Positions 1-8,073 of a stretch of DNA of 64,000 nucleotides are shown here, piece after piece (position 1 is the stretch's first letter; every line of letters starts with the position of its first letter). The position numbers and the translations under genes were made by a program. Below the pieces are notes generated by a model. That model did no database searches. It was not told the origin of the DNA and saw only the letters and a list, made by a program, of their open reading frames with translations. The DNA is taken from positions 3,224,001 to 3,288,000 of the forward strand of contig OZ241991.1 of assembly GCA_965204095.1 (NCBI GenBank). Direction: 5' to 3'. The stretch is from JAPPLB01 sp965204095. GTDB lineage: Bacteria > Acidobacteriota > Terriglobia > Bryobacterales > UBA6623.

Positions 1-886
1 GGTCGGCGACGTAGCCGCCGAGCAGCGCCCCGGCCATCTCGGAGAGGGCGGCGGAGCCGGAGACCTGCGAGACCTCGACGAAGGTCCAGCCGAGCTGCTG
101 GGTGTAGAGGGTCTTGGTGATGACCTCGACAATGCCCCAGCCGACCATGCTGATGGTCCCGAACACGACGAAGACGGAGGTGGAGGTGAGCGAGAAGCCC
201 CGGCGCAGGTCGCGGAGGACGCGGCCGGGGCTGCGGAAGCTCGAATCGGCGGAGGCGCCGCGGGCCGCGCCGCGGCTCCACGGGAAGCGTTTCTCGCCGG
301 GCCGCTCGAGCAGCAGGAGAGGGAACAGCATGAGGAGCAGCAGGAGCCCGAACTGCACCAGGACGGCCCCGGGGAGGCCCCAGGCGTCGATGGCCATGGC
401 CATGACGGCGCCGCCGATGCCCTTGCCGATCAGCTTCGAGCCCCACATCAGCCCGTTGGTGCGTCCCTGCTCGGGGGGCGGCAGGACGTCGACGGCGAGG
501 GCGTCGGTGGAGACGTCCTGCAGGGAAGCGAAGCAGTTGTGGATGAAGAACATCCAGCCCAGCAGGCGCAGGTTTTCGGTGAGGTCGCCGAGCAGGAGGA
601 TGCCGATCAGCGAGACCGCCATGAGGAACTCGGCGGCGATGATCCAGAACCGGCGGCGGCCCATCGAGCGGATGGTGACGGTGTCGATGAGGGGTCCCCA
701 GACGAGCTTGAAGGTCCAGGGGAGCAGCACGACGGCGGTCAGCTCGCCGGCGTCGCCGTCGCCCACGCCGCGATCGGTGAGGTAGCTGATCAGGGCGATG
801 GTCATGAAGCCCCAGGGGACGCCCTGGGCGAAGTACATCGCGCAGAGCATCCCGAGGCGCTGGCGGCGGTTGTCGATGAGGGCCAT
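1..886 (-). CDS. MFS transporter, AmpG/SLC33-like, C-terminus cut by window edge
   Basis: Reading the minus strand from an ATG at 886 gives an uninterrupted frame to the window edge (about 295 codons). It begins MALIDNRRQRLGMLCAMYF and has at least seven hydrophobic segments. The loop LVWGPLIDTVTIRSMGRRR is an MFS-type cytoplasmic loop 2-3, followed by QDVSTDALAVD and GRTNGLMWGSKLIGKG. This combination (ALAVD helix, GxxxGSKLIG) resembles AmpG muropeptide permeases and acetyl-CoA-transporter-like MFS proteins. The substrate cannot be told from sequence; a muropeptide or other solute permease in the inner membrane is the best inference. The C-terminal half lies outside the window. The gene's 5' side faces a heptad-repeat island. 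Confidence 0.8.
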   Translation of the reverse strand, partial: MALIDNRRQRLGMLCAMYFAQGVPWGFMTIALISYLTDRGVGDGDAGELTAVVLLPWTFKLVWGPLIDTVTIRSMGRRRFWIIAAEFLMAVSLIGILLLGDLTENLRLLGWMFFIHNCFASLQDVSTDALAVDVLPPPEQGRTNGLMWGSKLIGKGIGGAVMAMAIDAWGLPGAVLVQFGLLLLLMLFPLLLLERPGEKRFPWSRGAARGASADSSFRSPGRVLRDLRRGFSLTSTSVFVVFGTISMVGWGIVEVITKTLYTQQLGWTFVEVSQVSGSAALSEMAGALLGGYVAD

Positions 887-950
887 GCGTTGGGCGGATC
901 GGGGAGCGGGAGCTTCGCAGGGGGGCGAAGCGAGGCAATACGTTAGTAGA

Positions 951-1180
951 GCAAAAAGCCGTGATTCGTGTTTCGTGTCTCGTGATTCGTGAATCAAAAA
1001 CCTTAAAAGCCGTGTTTCGTGTCTCGTGTCTCGTGTTTCGTGACCCTTAAAGGCTCGGGGGGTCGGGGCGGCCGTGGCTCTCAGGCGGCTTGGGGGAAAG
1101 GCCGGAAAAAGGCCGTGTTTCGTTAAAACCCGTTGGCCGGGCTTTGGGTGGCTCTTGTCGGTGCCGTGTTTCTGGTTTTT
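951..1180. repeat. Heptad-repeat island H1
   Basis: Tandem degenerate 7-mers of the form GTG-ATTC, GTG-TTTC and GTG-TCTC run through 960-1045. They are followed by a GC-rich module (about 1054-1110: ggctcgggg, ggccgtggctctc, ggcttggggg) and by a module reading ttggccgggctttgggtggctc. The same modules recur in every other island in this window in varying order. Spurious reading frames across it translate as ITKHESR/NTKHETR-type peptides; none is a gene. Confidence 0.85.
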
Positions 1181-1681
1181 TGGCTTTGCATCACTAATCA
1201 CGGCGTTTTCTTGTATCGTGATGCCCAGACCGGAGACAGCCTGGTGCCGCTCAAGAAGTTTGCCGACTTGGATTTGTGGAAAGTAGCTCATCAGTTGAGC
1301 TTGACCATATACCGTTTGACATGCCGCTTTCCGAAACATGAGGTCTACGGCTTGACGTCCCAGATGCGGCGGTGTGCCGTCTCTGTGCCGAGCAATGTGG
1401 CCGAAGGGTGGGGCAGACGCTCCACCAAAGACTTCCTGCGCCATCTCGCCATCGCTAACGGTTCGTTGGAAGAACTGCGCTATTTTCTGATCCTGGCAAG
1501 AGACCTCGACTATTGTGCGCACGATGACCTTGCCGCCCTCAACTCCGACGTTGACCGCATCGGCGCCATGATCACGGCCTTGGAAAAATCTCTCCAGAAA
1601 CGCCTCTCGGACGGTTAGCAAAAACCCCGGGAGGCGGTGCGGCCGTGGCTCTCGGGCGGCTTGGGGGAAAGGCCGGAAAAA
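1068..1681. repeat. 43-bp direct repeats bracketing the four-helix-bundle gene
   Basis: The 43-bp segment at 1068-1110 (starting gcggccgtggctctc, ending aaaggccggaaaaa) is repeated in the same orientation at 1639-1681 with one visible mismatch (a to g). The two copies enclose the four-helix-bundle gene and about 130 bp of its upstream sequence. Such direct repeats could be a target duplication, a recombination product, or two copies of the module common to all islands. Confidence 0.75.
1244..1618 (+). CDS. S23/Avd-like four-helix-bundle protein
   Basis: The 124-residue product matches the small family known as S23 or 23S-rRNA intervening-sequence proteins (TIGR02436), related to the Avd accessory protein of diversity-generating retroelements. 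Recognisable landmarks are FADLDLWKVAHQLSLTIY at the N-terminus, FPKHEVYGLTSQMRRCAVSV, the conserved SVPSNVAEGWGR turn, and IANGSLEELRYFLILARDL. A GTG start at 1244 is preferred: a GGAG lies 8-9 nt upstream and the length then fits the family (about 115-125 aa). The longer frame from 1133 adds a 37-residue leader of repeat-derived sequence. Family members form homopentameric barrels of four-helix bundles and Avd binds nucleic acid; the function of stand-alone members is unknown. No reverse transcriptase or rRNA gene is nearby, and the gene is buried in heptad repeats. Confidence 0.85.
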   Translation: MPLKKFADLDLWKVAHQLSLTIYRLTCRFPKHEVYGLTSQMRRCAVSVPSNVAEGWGRRSTKDFLRHLAIANGSLEELRYFLILARDLDYCAHDDLAALNSDVDRIGAMITALEKSLQKRLSDG

Positions 1682-1925
1682 AGCCGTGATTCGTGTTTCG
1701 TGTCTCGTGTTTCGTGACCCTTAAAGGCTCGGGGGGTCGGGGCGGCCGTGGCTCTCGGGCGGCTTGGGGGAAAAGCCGTGTTTCGTGATTCGTGAAAAGC
1801 TCAAAACCCGTTTTTCGTTTTTCGTGAAAACCTTGGAATTCGCGCTGGCTTGCGCCACGCGCCTTGAAGGCCGTGTTTCGTGTCTCGTGTTTCGTGAAAA
1901 CCGGTTGGTGGGGCTTGGGGTGGCT
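1639..1925. repeat. Heptad-repeat island H2
   Basis: This fills most of the gap after the four-helix-bundle gene. It shows, in order, a GC-rich module, GTGATTC/GTGTTTC/GTGTCTC heptads, a second GC-rich module, more heptads, a gtttttcgtttttcgtg tract, the module ttggaattcgcgctggc...gcgccttgaaggc, heptads again, and ggttggtggggcttggggtggctc. From 1926 to 2112 no gene or recognisable repeat is seen. Confidence 0.85.
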
Positions 1926-2112
1926 CAAGGACGAATGGGCGTAAAATCAACTCCTCGATTTTTCAAGGCAGGGGAAAGCAAGCCCGGCACGTTTTACAGG
2001 GTTTGCGCACAAAGGATCAGCAGAGACTTCTTTCCGGGCCATGCCAAGCCATCGCGAACAGCGGCAAAGTGGAAATCAATGAGAATTGCGGCGGGCGCGG
2101 CGCGGCAGCCGG

Positions 2113-2346
2113 TCAGCCGATGAGGCGTAGCAACGCGACGGTCGCGCCTACTGCAGCAATGACGGTCCCGATCATCCACTTGATCAGCCGGGTTTCGAGC
2201 GCTGAGAGTTCCGCCCGCAATACCTCCGGCGTGACGTGATCGCCGTGCTCGGCTGCCTCTCGGATGGCGCCGGCCGTTGCGTCCGCCAACTCACGGTCCA
2301 TGCCGGCGTCGGTCAGCCGGCGGGCGACGGTGAGCGAATCGAACAT
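2113..2346 (-). CDS. Small coiled-coil protein with C-terminal TM, DUF1640/CCDC90-like
   Basis: A 77-residue product starting MFDSLTVARRLTDAGMDREL. The N-terminal half (ARRLTDAGMDRELADATAGAIREAAE) followed by VTPEVLRAELSALETRL and a C-terminal hydrophobic segment (MIGTVIAAVGATVALLRL) is the architecture of DUF1640/CCDC90-type proteins, which are mostly uncharacterised. The protein is expected to be anchored in the membrane by its C-terminus. The ATG at 2346 is preceded by a GGAG-containing stretch. It stands alone between two heptad islands. It is one of three small coiled-coil proteins in the first 14 kb, all on the minus strand and all next to repeats. Confidence 0.7.
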   Translation of the reverse strand: MFDSLTVARRLTDAGMDRELADATAGAIREAAEHGDHVTPEVLRAELSALETRLIKWMIGTVIAAVGATVALLRLIG

Positions 2347-2424
2347 TTTCCGGATGTCCTCCCTGGCAAGGATGGCCGACTCGGATCAGCCCGCCGACAT
2401 TCACCAGCATTATAGCTGCCGGAG

Positions 2425-2560
2425 CGCCTTAAGGCCTTGTCTCGTGTCGAAAGGCAGTGGATAGTGGTTAGTGAAAACCTTGGAATCCGCGCTGGCTTGC
2501 GCCGCGCGCCTTGAAGGCCGTGATTCGTATAAACCGGTTGGGGCGGGGTTGGGGAGATGG
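2425..2560. repeat. Heptad-repeat island H3
   Basis: A short island in the 317-bp gap before the S9 peptidase gene. It contains the second heptad type (aggcagtgg-atagtgg-ttagtg), the ttggaatccgcgctggc...ccttgaaggc module and the ggttggggcggggttgggg module. Confidence 0.75.
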
Positions 2561-2577
2561 GTGCGGGGTCACTTCGA

Positions 2578-2655
2578 GCTGTGCGTCCAGCGGGGCTGCG
2601 CCTTGTCCTGGCGGCGCTGTTACGCTTGGCCTCGCGGCGTGGTAAGAAATACAGG
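2578..2655. repeat. Decayed right arm of a family A element
   Basis: The stretch from gctgcgccttgtcctggcgg to gcgtggtaagaaatacagg follows the right half of the family A elements found further on (cgcctcgtcctgacgg ... cacgtggtgagaaatgcagg) with many substitutions. The left arm is not recognisable. It ends a few bases before the start of the S9 peptidase gene. Confidence 0.5.
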
Positions 2656-2663
2656 CAAAGCCC

Positions 2664-4565
2664 ATGCCTGAACTTGCCGAGTACGGTTTCTGGAAATCGC
2701 CGATCACTTCGGATCTGATCGTTCGCGAGGCGGTGCGGCTGGGGGGGGCTTACATCGAGGGCGACGACGTGTACTGGGTGGAGGGGCGTCCGGCGGAGCG
2801 GGGGCGGTACGTGCTGATGCGCAAGCGGGGCGGCGAAGAGGCCGCCGAGCTGACGCCGGCGCCCTACAACGTGCGCACCCGAGTGCACGAGTACGGCGGC
2901 GGCTCGTACGCGGTGAAGGACGGGCGGGTGTATTTCTCGCACTACGCCGACCAACGCCTGTACGCCGCCGGAGACGGACGGCCGCCGGCCGCGGTGACTC
3001 CGGAGGGCGCCTGGCGCTATGCCGACGCCGACATCGATGCCTCGGGCGAGAGGCTGATCGCGGTGCGGGAAGACCACAGCCGGGCGGGGGCGGAAGCGGT
3101 CAACACGATCGCGGCGGTCGATCCGAGCGGGCGGCGGGAACAGGCGGTGCTGGTCGCAGGGAGCGATTTCTACTCGAACCCGCGGCTGAGCCCGGACGGC
3201 AAACGGCTCGCCTGGCTGAGCTGGGACCATCCCCGGATGCCGTGGGACGGCACGGAACTGCAGGTCGCGGAGCTCGACGCGGAGGGCTTCCCGGTGAACG
3301 CGCGGACCGTGGCGGGCGGCCCGCGGGAGTCGATCCAGCAACCGCGATGGGCCCCGGACGGCACGCTGTACTTCGTCTCGGACCGCAGCAACTGGTGGAA
3401 CCTCTACCGCACGGACGGGACGGAGAGCGAAGCGGTGATCGAGATGGAGGCCGAGTTCGGGCTACCGCAATGGCTGTTCGGCGGCTCGACGTATGACTTC
3501 GTGTCCGCCGGGCGGCTGGTGTGCGCCTACACGCGGGACGGAAGCTGGCGGCTGGCGACGATCGACGCGGCGCGGCGGGAACTAGAGAACATCGATATCC
3601 CCTTCAGCGACATCGGGGGGGTTCACGCCGCCGGCAACCGGGTGGTGTTCAGCGGCGGATCGCCGACCGAGCCGCCGGCCATCGCCGTTCTCGACCTGGG
3701 GACGGGCCGGCTGGATGTCTTGCGCAGGGCGTTCGAGGCGCCGGAGGAGCTGAAGAAGCACTACTCGATCCCAGAGCCGGTCGAGTTCGACACGGAGAAC
3801 GGCGAAACGGCCCACGCCTTCTTCTACGCGCCCCACAACCCCGATTACGAGGCCCCGGAGGAGGAACTGCCGCCGTTGATCGTGGAATGCCACGGGGGGC
3901 CGACCGGCTCGACGTCGAATACGCTGGACCTGCGGACGCAATACTGGACCAGCCGAGGTTTCGCGGTGCTCGACGTGAACTACGGCGGGAGCACCGGGTA
4001 CGGCCGCGCCTACCGCGAACGGCTGCTCGGCCAGTGGGGCGTCGTCGACGTCGACGACTGCGTCAACGGAGCGCGGTCCCTGGCCGACGCTGGACGGGTG
4101 GACGGCGAACGGCTCATCATCAAGGGCGGGAGCGCCGGCGGGTATACCACGCTCGCCGTCCTGACGTTCCGGGACGTGTTCAAGGCCGGGGCGAGCCACT
4201 ACGGCGTCAGCGACCTGGAAGCCCTGGCGCTGGAGACCCATAAATTCGAGTCGCGGTACCTGGACTCGATGATCGGCCCCTATCCCGAGCAGAAGCAGGT
4301 GTATCGGGACCGCTCGCCGATCCATCACGTCGAGTCGCTGTCGGCGCCGGTGATCTTCTTCCAGGGCAGCGAAGACAAGGTGGTGCCGCCGGACCAGGCC
4401 GAGAGCATGATGGCGGCGCTGAGAAGAAAAGGGGTCCCGACGGCCTACGTGCTGTTCGAAGGGGAGCAGCACGGTTTCCGGATGGCGGACAACATCAAGA
4501 GGGCGCTGGACGGCGAGCTGCTGTTTTACGCGATGGTGCTGTTGCGGAAAGGGGTGAGGGTTTGA
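2664..4565 (+). CDS. S9 family prolyl oligopeptidase/acylaminoacyl-peptidase-like hydrolase
   Basis: A 633-residue serine peptidase of family S9C. The N-terminal two thirds form a beta-propeller (repeats such as LSPDGKRLAWLSWDHP and PRWAPDGTLYFVSDRS). The C-terminal alpha/beta-hydrolase domain starts near residue 370, with VECHGGPTGS as the oxyanion region. The catalytic triad is visible: Ser490 in GGSAGGYT, Asp571 in GSEDKVVP and His603 in GEQHGF. No signal peptide is seen, so it is probably cytoplasmic and acts on short peptides. It starts MPELAEYGFW at an ATG without a strong ribosome-binding site. It is a single gene between repeat islands. Confidence 0.9.
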   Translation: MPELAEYGFWKSPITSDLIVREAVRLGGAYIEGDDVYWVEGRPAERGRYVLMRKRGGEEAAELTPAPYNVRTRVHEYGGGSYAVKDGRVYFSHYADQRLYAAGDGRPPAAVTPEGAWRYADADIDASGERLIAVREDHSRAGAEAVNTIAAVDPSGRREQAVLVAGSDFYSNPRLSPDGKRLAWLSWDHPRMPWDGTELQVAELDAEGFPVNARTVAGGPRESIQQPRWAPDGTLYFVSDRSNWWNLYRTDGTESEAVIEMEAEFGLPQWLFGGSTYDFVSAGRLVCAYTRDGSWRLATIDAARRELENIDIPFSDIGGVHAAGNRVVFSGGSPTEPPAIAVLDLGTGRLDVLRRAFEAPEELKKHYSIPEPVEFDTENGETAHAFFYAPHNPDYEAPEEELPPLIVECHGGPTGSTSNTLDLRTQYWTSRGFAVLDVNYGGSTGYGRAYRERLLGQWGVVDVDDCVNGARSLADAGRVDGERLIIKGGSAGGYTTLAVLTFRDVFKAGASHYGVSDLEALALETHKFESRYLDSMIGPYPEQKQVYRDRSPIHHVESLSAPVIFFQGSEDKVVPPDQAESMMAALRRKGVPTAYVLFEGEQHGFRMADNIKRALDGELLFYAMVLLRKGVRV

Positions 4566-4795
4566 AAGGCAGTGGTTAGTGGATAGTGGTTAGTGGATAG
4601 TGAAAAACCTGTGGGCCGGGCTTGGGGTGGCTCGATAAAAAGCCGTGATTCGTGTTTCGTGAAAACCTCAAAACCCGTTTTTAGTTTTTCGTTTTTAGTT
4701 TTTCGTGAAAACCCTGGAATTCGCGCTGGCTTGCGCCGCGCGCGTAAAAAACCGTGATTCGTGTTTCGTGACCCGAAAAACGAAGCAGGCTAGTT
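4566..4795. repeat. Heptad-repeat island H4
   Basis: The gap between the S9 peptidase and the toxin gene starts with the GTGGATA/GTGGTTA heptads (cagtggttagtggatagtgg), then ctgtgggccgggcttggggtggctc, GTGATTC/GTGTTTC heptads, a run of gtttttagtttttcg units and the ttcgcgctggcttgcgccgcgcgc module. Confidence 0.85.
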
Positions 4796-4878
4796 TTTCC
4801 TCCGCCCGCATGCGGATCAAACAAGCGGGAAACACCCGGACCGGTGTCAACGCCACTTGATCAGGAGGATGTTTCACA

Positions 4879-5217
4879 CTAGCCATCGCTTGCCAGGACG
4901 CGCCCGAGCGCTTGTTTCACGGCTCTTGCATCTTGTTCCGACAACGTCCCGAGCTTGCGGATCAAGAGAGCGTGATCGAGGGTAAAGAGCTTGAAGCGGA
5001 CCTTGCAAGGAACACTGAGTCCGGCTTGCCGCCAGCCCCGGATTGCCACGTCACTTGGCCAATCGCTAGCGGCCGAGGTGATCATCGCCAGGATCGTTTG
5101 TTGATGAACCCGATTGAAGTTTGCCGAAGAGATGATCAAAGCCGGCCGGCGTTTGGCGGCCAAGCGATCCGTAAAAGGAAAGGGGACGACGACCACATCG
5201 AGCGAGTCAAAGGTCAC
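4879..5217 (-). CDS. PemK/MazF-family endoribonuclease toxin
   Basis: The 112-residue protein has the MazF/PemK fold signature: VVVVPFPFTDRLAAKRRPALI at the N-terminus (PFPFTD loop, conserved KRRPALI strand), then ILAMITSA, and a C-terminal KLGTLSEQDARAVKQALGRVL helix. MazF toxins cleave mRNA at short specific sequences and are neutralised by the adjacent antitoxin. Its start overlaps the end of the upstream antitoxin gene by 11 bp, so the two are translationally coupled. The module sits between heptad islands H4 and H5. Confidence 0.88.
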   Translation of the reverse strand: MTFDSLDVVVVPFPFTDRLAAKRRPALIISSANFNRVHQQTILAMITSAASDWPSDVAIRGWRQAGLSVPCKVRFKLFTLDHALLIRKLGTLSEQDARAVKQALGRVLASDG

Positions 5218-5431
5218 GCCACGCTTCCTCGTCCTCGGGTGAGACCCACTCGCTCAAAATCTCGGAGAGGCCCTGCAGGTAGCCGTTCCGGCCCGGCGTC
5301 ACCTTGCGCACCACCAGATGATTGCCCTCAATCTCAAAAGCGATCACATCACCCTCACTCAAGTCGGCGGCGTCACGGATGCTCTTGGGGATCGTGGTCT
5401 GCCCACGCGCGGTGATCTTGGCGAGTTCCAT
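5207..5431 (-). CDS. AbrB/MazE-type antitoxin
   Basis: A 74-residue antitoxin. The N-terminal swapped-hairpin AbrB DNA-binding domain is clear (AKITARGQTTIPKSIRDAADL, GDVIAFEIEGNHLVVRK), followed by an acidic tail (SEWVSPEDEEAWRDL) that would bind the toxin. It lies first in a two-gene minus-strand operon with the PemK/MazF toxin. An inverted repeat just upstream is the likely autoregulatory operator. Confidence 0.88.
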   Translation of the reverse strand: MELAKITARGQTTIPKSIRDAADLSEGDVIAFEIEGNHLVVRKVTPGRNGYLQGLSEILSEWVSPEDEEAWRDL

Positions 5432-5444
5432 TTGCTTACTTCAC

Positions 5445-5469
5445 TACTATTCTGATTATTCAGATAGTA
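5445..5469. promoter_or_regulatory. Inverted repeat, probable antitoxin operator
   Basis: TACTATTCTGA and TCAGATAGTA flank a 4-nt TTAT spacer, 14 nt upstream of the AbrB-type antitoxin start codon (5431). The arms match except for one extra T in the left arm. It is the only AT-rich stretch nearby and lies where the promoter should be. MazE-type antitoxins bind such palindromes; binding here is inferred. Confidence 0.6.
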
Positions 5470-5497
5470 AGGCATGACAGAGCGAAGCGCAATTCGA

Positions 5498-5912
5498 AAA
5501 CCCCGTGACTCGTGTTTCGTGTCTCGTGATTCGTGAAAACCTAAAACCCGGGGGTCGGGGCGGCCGTGGCTCTCGGGCGGCTTGGGGAAAAGGCAGTGGA
5601 TAGTGGTTAGTGGATAGTGGTTAGTGAAAACCGGTGGGCCGGGCTTGGGGTGGCTCAACTCGGAAACGCTGGACGGGCGGGGAAAGGCCGTTACAAGCCG
5701 TGATTCGTGTTTCGTGATTCGTGAAAACCTCAAAACCCGGGGGTCGGGGTGGCCTTGGCTCTCGGGCGGCTTGGGGGGAAAGGCAGTGGATAGTGGTTAG
5801 TGGATAGTGGTTAGTGAAAACCGGTGGGCCGGGCTTGGGGTGGCTCTTGTTGGGGCCGCCGGTGAGATGGGAAAGGCGGTGTTTCGTGATTCGCGTTCCT
5901 TGCTGCGAGGGG
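5498..5912. repeat. Heptad-repeat island H5 (largest)
   Basis: About 415 bp containing two successive rounds of the same module order: GTGACTC/GTGTTTC/GTGTCTC heptads, aaacccgggggtcgggg and ggctctcgggcggcttgggg, GTGGATA/GTGGTTA heptads in four perfect units, ggtgggccgggcttggggtggctc. The whole block is thus a tandem duplication of about 200 bp (about 5580-5660 against 5780-5850). From 5913 to 6019 only an AT-rich spot (catatatataag, 5951-5962) stands out, a possible promoter element for the glycosyltransferase gene. Confidence 0.85.
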
Positions 5913-6019
5913 CGCGGTGCTCCACGGCGCGGGAAATGGGCGAAGCGGCGACATATATATAAGAGGTATAGCCGAGCAGGGCTTTATCCTGATTCGAGAT
6001 AGAACGCGATGCGCGAGAA

Positions 6020-7849
6020 TTGTTTTGCCGCAGCCGTTCTTTTGTTCTTTTGCACACCCCGTTGACGCCGGCCATCTGCATCATCGTTCAGGGCGCGCAG
6101 GCTCCCACGTTCGCGAACCAGACACTGCGCAGTTTCGAGATTTTGCGCAACGTCAGCGAACGGCAGGCGCTGGAGCGCGCGCGGGCCGACTGCTTTCTGT
6201 GGATGACGGGCGGCCGGGAGCTGCGGCCGCAGGCGTTCGAGGAGTGCCTGTGGGGGCTGCAGGCCCACGAATGGGTGACGTGGGCCGATACCGGCGCGGC
6301 TCCGCCGCCGTCGGTGCGTCAAGCCGCCGGTCCGCTGGGAGTGACCCGCTCGACCCTGGCGACCAGCGAGGCGCGGCGGACGGGGGCGGTCTGCCGCCTT
6401 CCCTGGAAGTGCCGGCTGGCTCCGGCGAGGGGCGGCGGCGGCGCGGGGGGAGCGGTAGACGAGGGGCTGTCCCGGAAGAGCGCCGCGAAGCCCGCGGACG
6501 ACCCGCCGCGCGGGGGGGGCGGCCCGCGGACGACCCGCCGGAACGCCGGTCCGCTGTCGCCCGGCGCGTGGTTGCGCCATCCGCTGCGCTGCGCCGCCCG
6601 GCTGCTTCCGCTGCGCTTCAAGCAGAGCGTCAACCAGTGGGCCGGCCGGGGGGTTTTCGACCTTTCGTACTACCTGCAGTTCCGTCCGCACAGCGTGCTC
6701 ATCGACGGAGGCATGATCGAGCCCCTCGAATACAGGGTCCCTCCGCCGGACGGCCGGCGCCGCATCGCGCTGTGCACGCCGCATCTCGGTTTCGGCGGGG
6801 CCGAGAGCGCGCTGCTGGAAATCGCGCGGCAGTTCGACCGCTCGCGGTTCGAACTCTTTCTCGCCGCGACCGGGTCCAGCGACCGGCGCCTGCTGCCGCG
6901 ATGGCGCGAAGCGGTCGACCACATCCACGACCTGCGCCAACTGCTGCCGGAGGAGCGTGTCGCCGGGGCGCTCTATTCGATGGCGGTCAACTGGCAATGG
7001 GACGGCCTGGTGGCGCAGAACACGCCGCTCGCCTACAGCCCGCTGCCGGCGCTGAAGGAGAAGCTGCCCGGCCTGCGGGTCATCGACATCGTCCACGACA
7101 CCGACGAGGAGGGGAACTTCTTCGCCGCACTGGACGCCGGCGACTGGATCGACCGGCGCGTCGCCGTCAGCGAGAAGGGCAGGCAGCGGCTGATCGACAT
7201 GGCGGTCGACGAGGACAGCATCCGTCTGATCCGAAACGGGGTCGACCTCGAACAATACAAGCCCGGGCCGAGGGGCCATGCCCGGGGGCCGGCGAGAATC
7301 GTCTTCGCCGGGCGGCTGACCGAGCGGAAGCGGCCCTTGCTGCTGCTGGATATCGACCGGGAACTGCAGCGCGACCCGCCGGCCGAGCCGTACGAGTTCG
7401 TCGTCGCCGGGGACGGCTCCCTGCTGCCGGCATTGCGCTCGAAGATCCAGTCGGGGCGGCGGCAACGGCGCTTCCGGTTGCTGGGCCACGTCGAGCCGCT
7501 GGCCGCGGCGCTCGGGGGCGCGGCGGCACTGATCGTCACCTCGAGCGGGGCGGGCCTGCCGCTGGTGATTCTCGAAGCCCTGGCGATGGAGGCGCCGGTG
7601 ATCAGTTCGCGGGTGGGCGCCGTCGAGGAAGCGGTGCGGCCCGACTGCGGCATCCTGGTGGAGAACGACGGCCTGGAAGCCGAGACGTTTGCGGACGCCA
7701 TACGCGAGCTGCTGTCCGACAGCCGACGGCGCCGCGAGATGGGCCGGGCCGGACGGGCCCTGGTGGAACGGAACCACGACCTGCGGCGCGCTCAGGCCGG
7801 CTACCGCCGACTGATCGAAGACGTGTTCGGGGGAAGAAAAAAGCCGTGA
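6020..7849 (+). CDS. Glycosyltransferase, degenerate GT2-like N-terminus fused to GT4
   Basis: A 609-residue protein with two parts. Residues about 18-115 look like a reduced family-2 glycosyltransferase (PAICIIVQGAQ, ERARADCFLWMTGGRELRPQ, then WVTWADTG), but the DxD metal site is absent. A low-complexity Gly/Pro/Arg linker (about 135-185) follows. Residues about 250-600 are a GT4-type retaining glycosyltransferase: TPHLGFGGAESALLEIARQFD, RLIRNGVDLEQYKPG, IVFAGRLTERKRPLLL, and LPLVILEALAMEAPVISS. The first Glu of the usual E-x7-E pair appears replaced. It probably acts in surface polysaccharide or glycoconjugate synthesis, but no partner genes are present. The start codon is uncertain because no good ribosome-binding site is seen. 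Confidence 0.75.
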   Translation: MFCRSRSFVLLHTPLTPAICIIVQGAQAPTFANQTLRSFEILRNVSERQALERARADCFLWMTGGRELRPQAFEECLWGLQAHEWVTWADTGAAPPPSVRQAAGPLGVTRSTLATSEARRTGAVCRLPWKCRLAPARGGGGAGGAVDEGLSRKSAAKPADDPPRGGGGPRTTRRNAGPLSPGAWLRHPLRCAARLLPLRFKQSVNQWAGRGVFDLSYYLQFRPHSVLIDGGMIEPLEYRVPPPDGRRRIALCTPHLGFGGAESALLEIARQFDRSRFELFLAATGSSDRRLLPRWREAVDHIHDLRQLLPEERVAGALYSMAVNWQWDGLVAQNTPLAYSPLPALKEKLPGLRVIDIVHDTDEEGNFFAALDAGDWIDRRVAVSEKGRQRLIDMAVDEDSIRLIRNGVDLEQYKPGPRGHARGPARIVFAGRLTERKRPLLLLDIDRELQRDPPAEPYEFVVAGDGSLLPALRSKIQSGRRQRRFRLLGHVEPLAAALGGAAALIVTSSGAGLPLVILEALAMEAPVISSRVGAVEEAVRPDCGILVENDGLEAETFADAIRELLSDSRRRREMGRAGRALVERNHDLRRAQAGYRRLIEDVFGGRKKP

Positions 7850-8025
7850 TTCGAAAAAACCTCAAAACCCGTTTTTAGTTTTTCGTGAAAACCTCGGAAT
7901 TCGCGCTGGCTTGCGCCGCGCATCTTGAAGGCCGTGATTCGTGTCTCGTGTCTCGTTAAAACCGGTTGGGGGGGATTGGGGTGGCTCTACAAAAGGCCGT
8001 GTCTCGTGATTCGTGAACCGAAGTC
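7838..8025. repeat. Heptad-repeat island H6
   Basis: Located between the glycosyltransferase and the convergent ribokinase gene. It contains the GTGATTC start, cgtttttagtttttcgtg, ctcggaattcgcgctggc...catcttgaaggc, GTGTCTC heptads and a ggttgggggggattggggtggctc module. The last codons of the glycosyltransferase (GRKKP) are already repeat-derived. Confidence 0.8.
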
Positions 8026-8073
8026 CGGAGCAGGCGGCGATGCCGGCCAGCACCCGACTCATCGAGGAAGTGT

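Noticed and set aside
1572..1928. Reading frames translating as ITKHETRNTNHGF-like peptides (also in other islands)
   Set aside because: They are read-through of the heptad repeats in whichever frame is open; no ribosome-binding sites and no conserved protein features.
5984..7777. Long antisense frame opposite the glycosyltransferase, and a second same-strand frame 5917-7878
   Set aside because: High GC keeps alternate frames open; only the frame from 6020 shows glycosyltransferase motifs.
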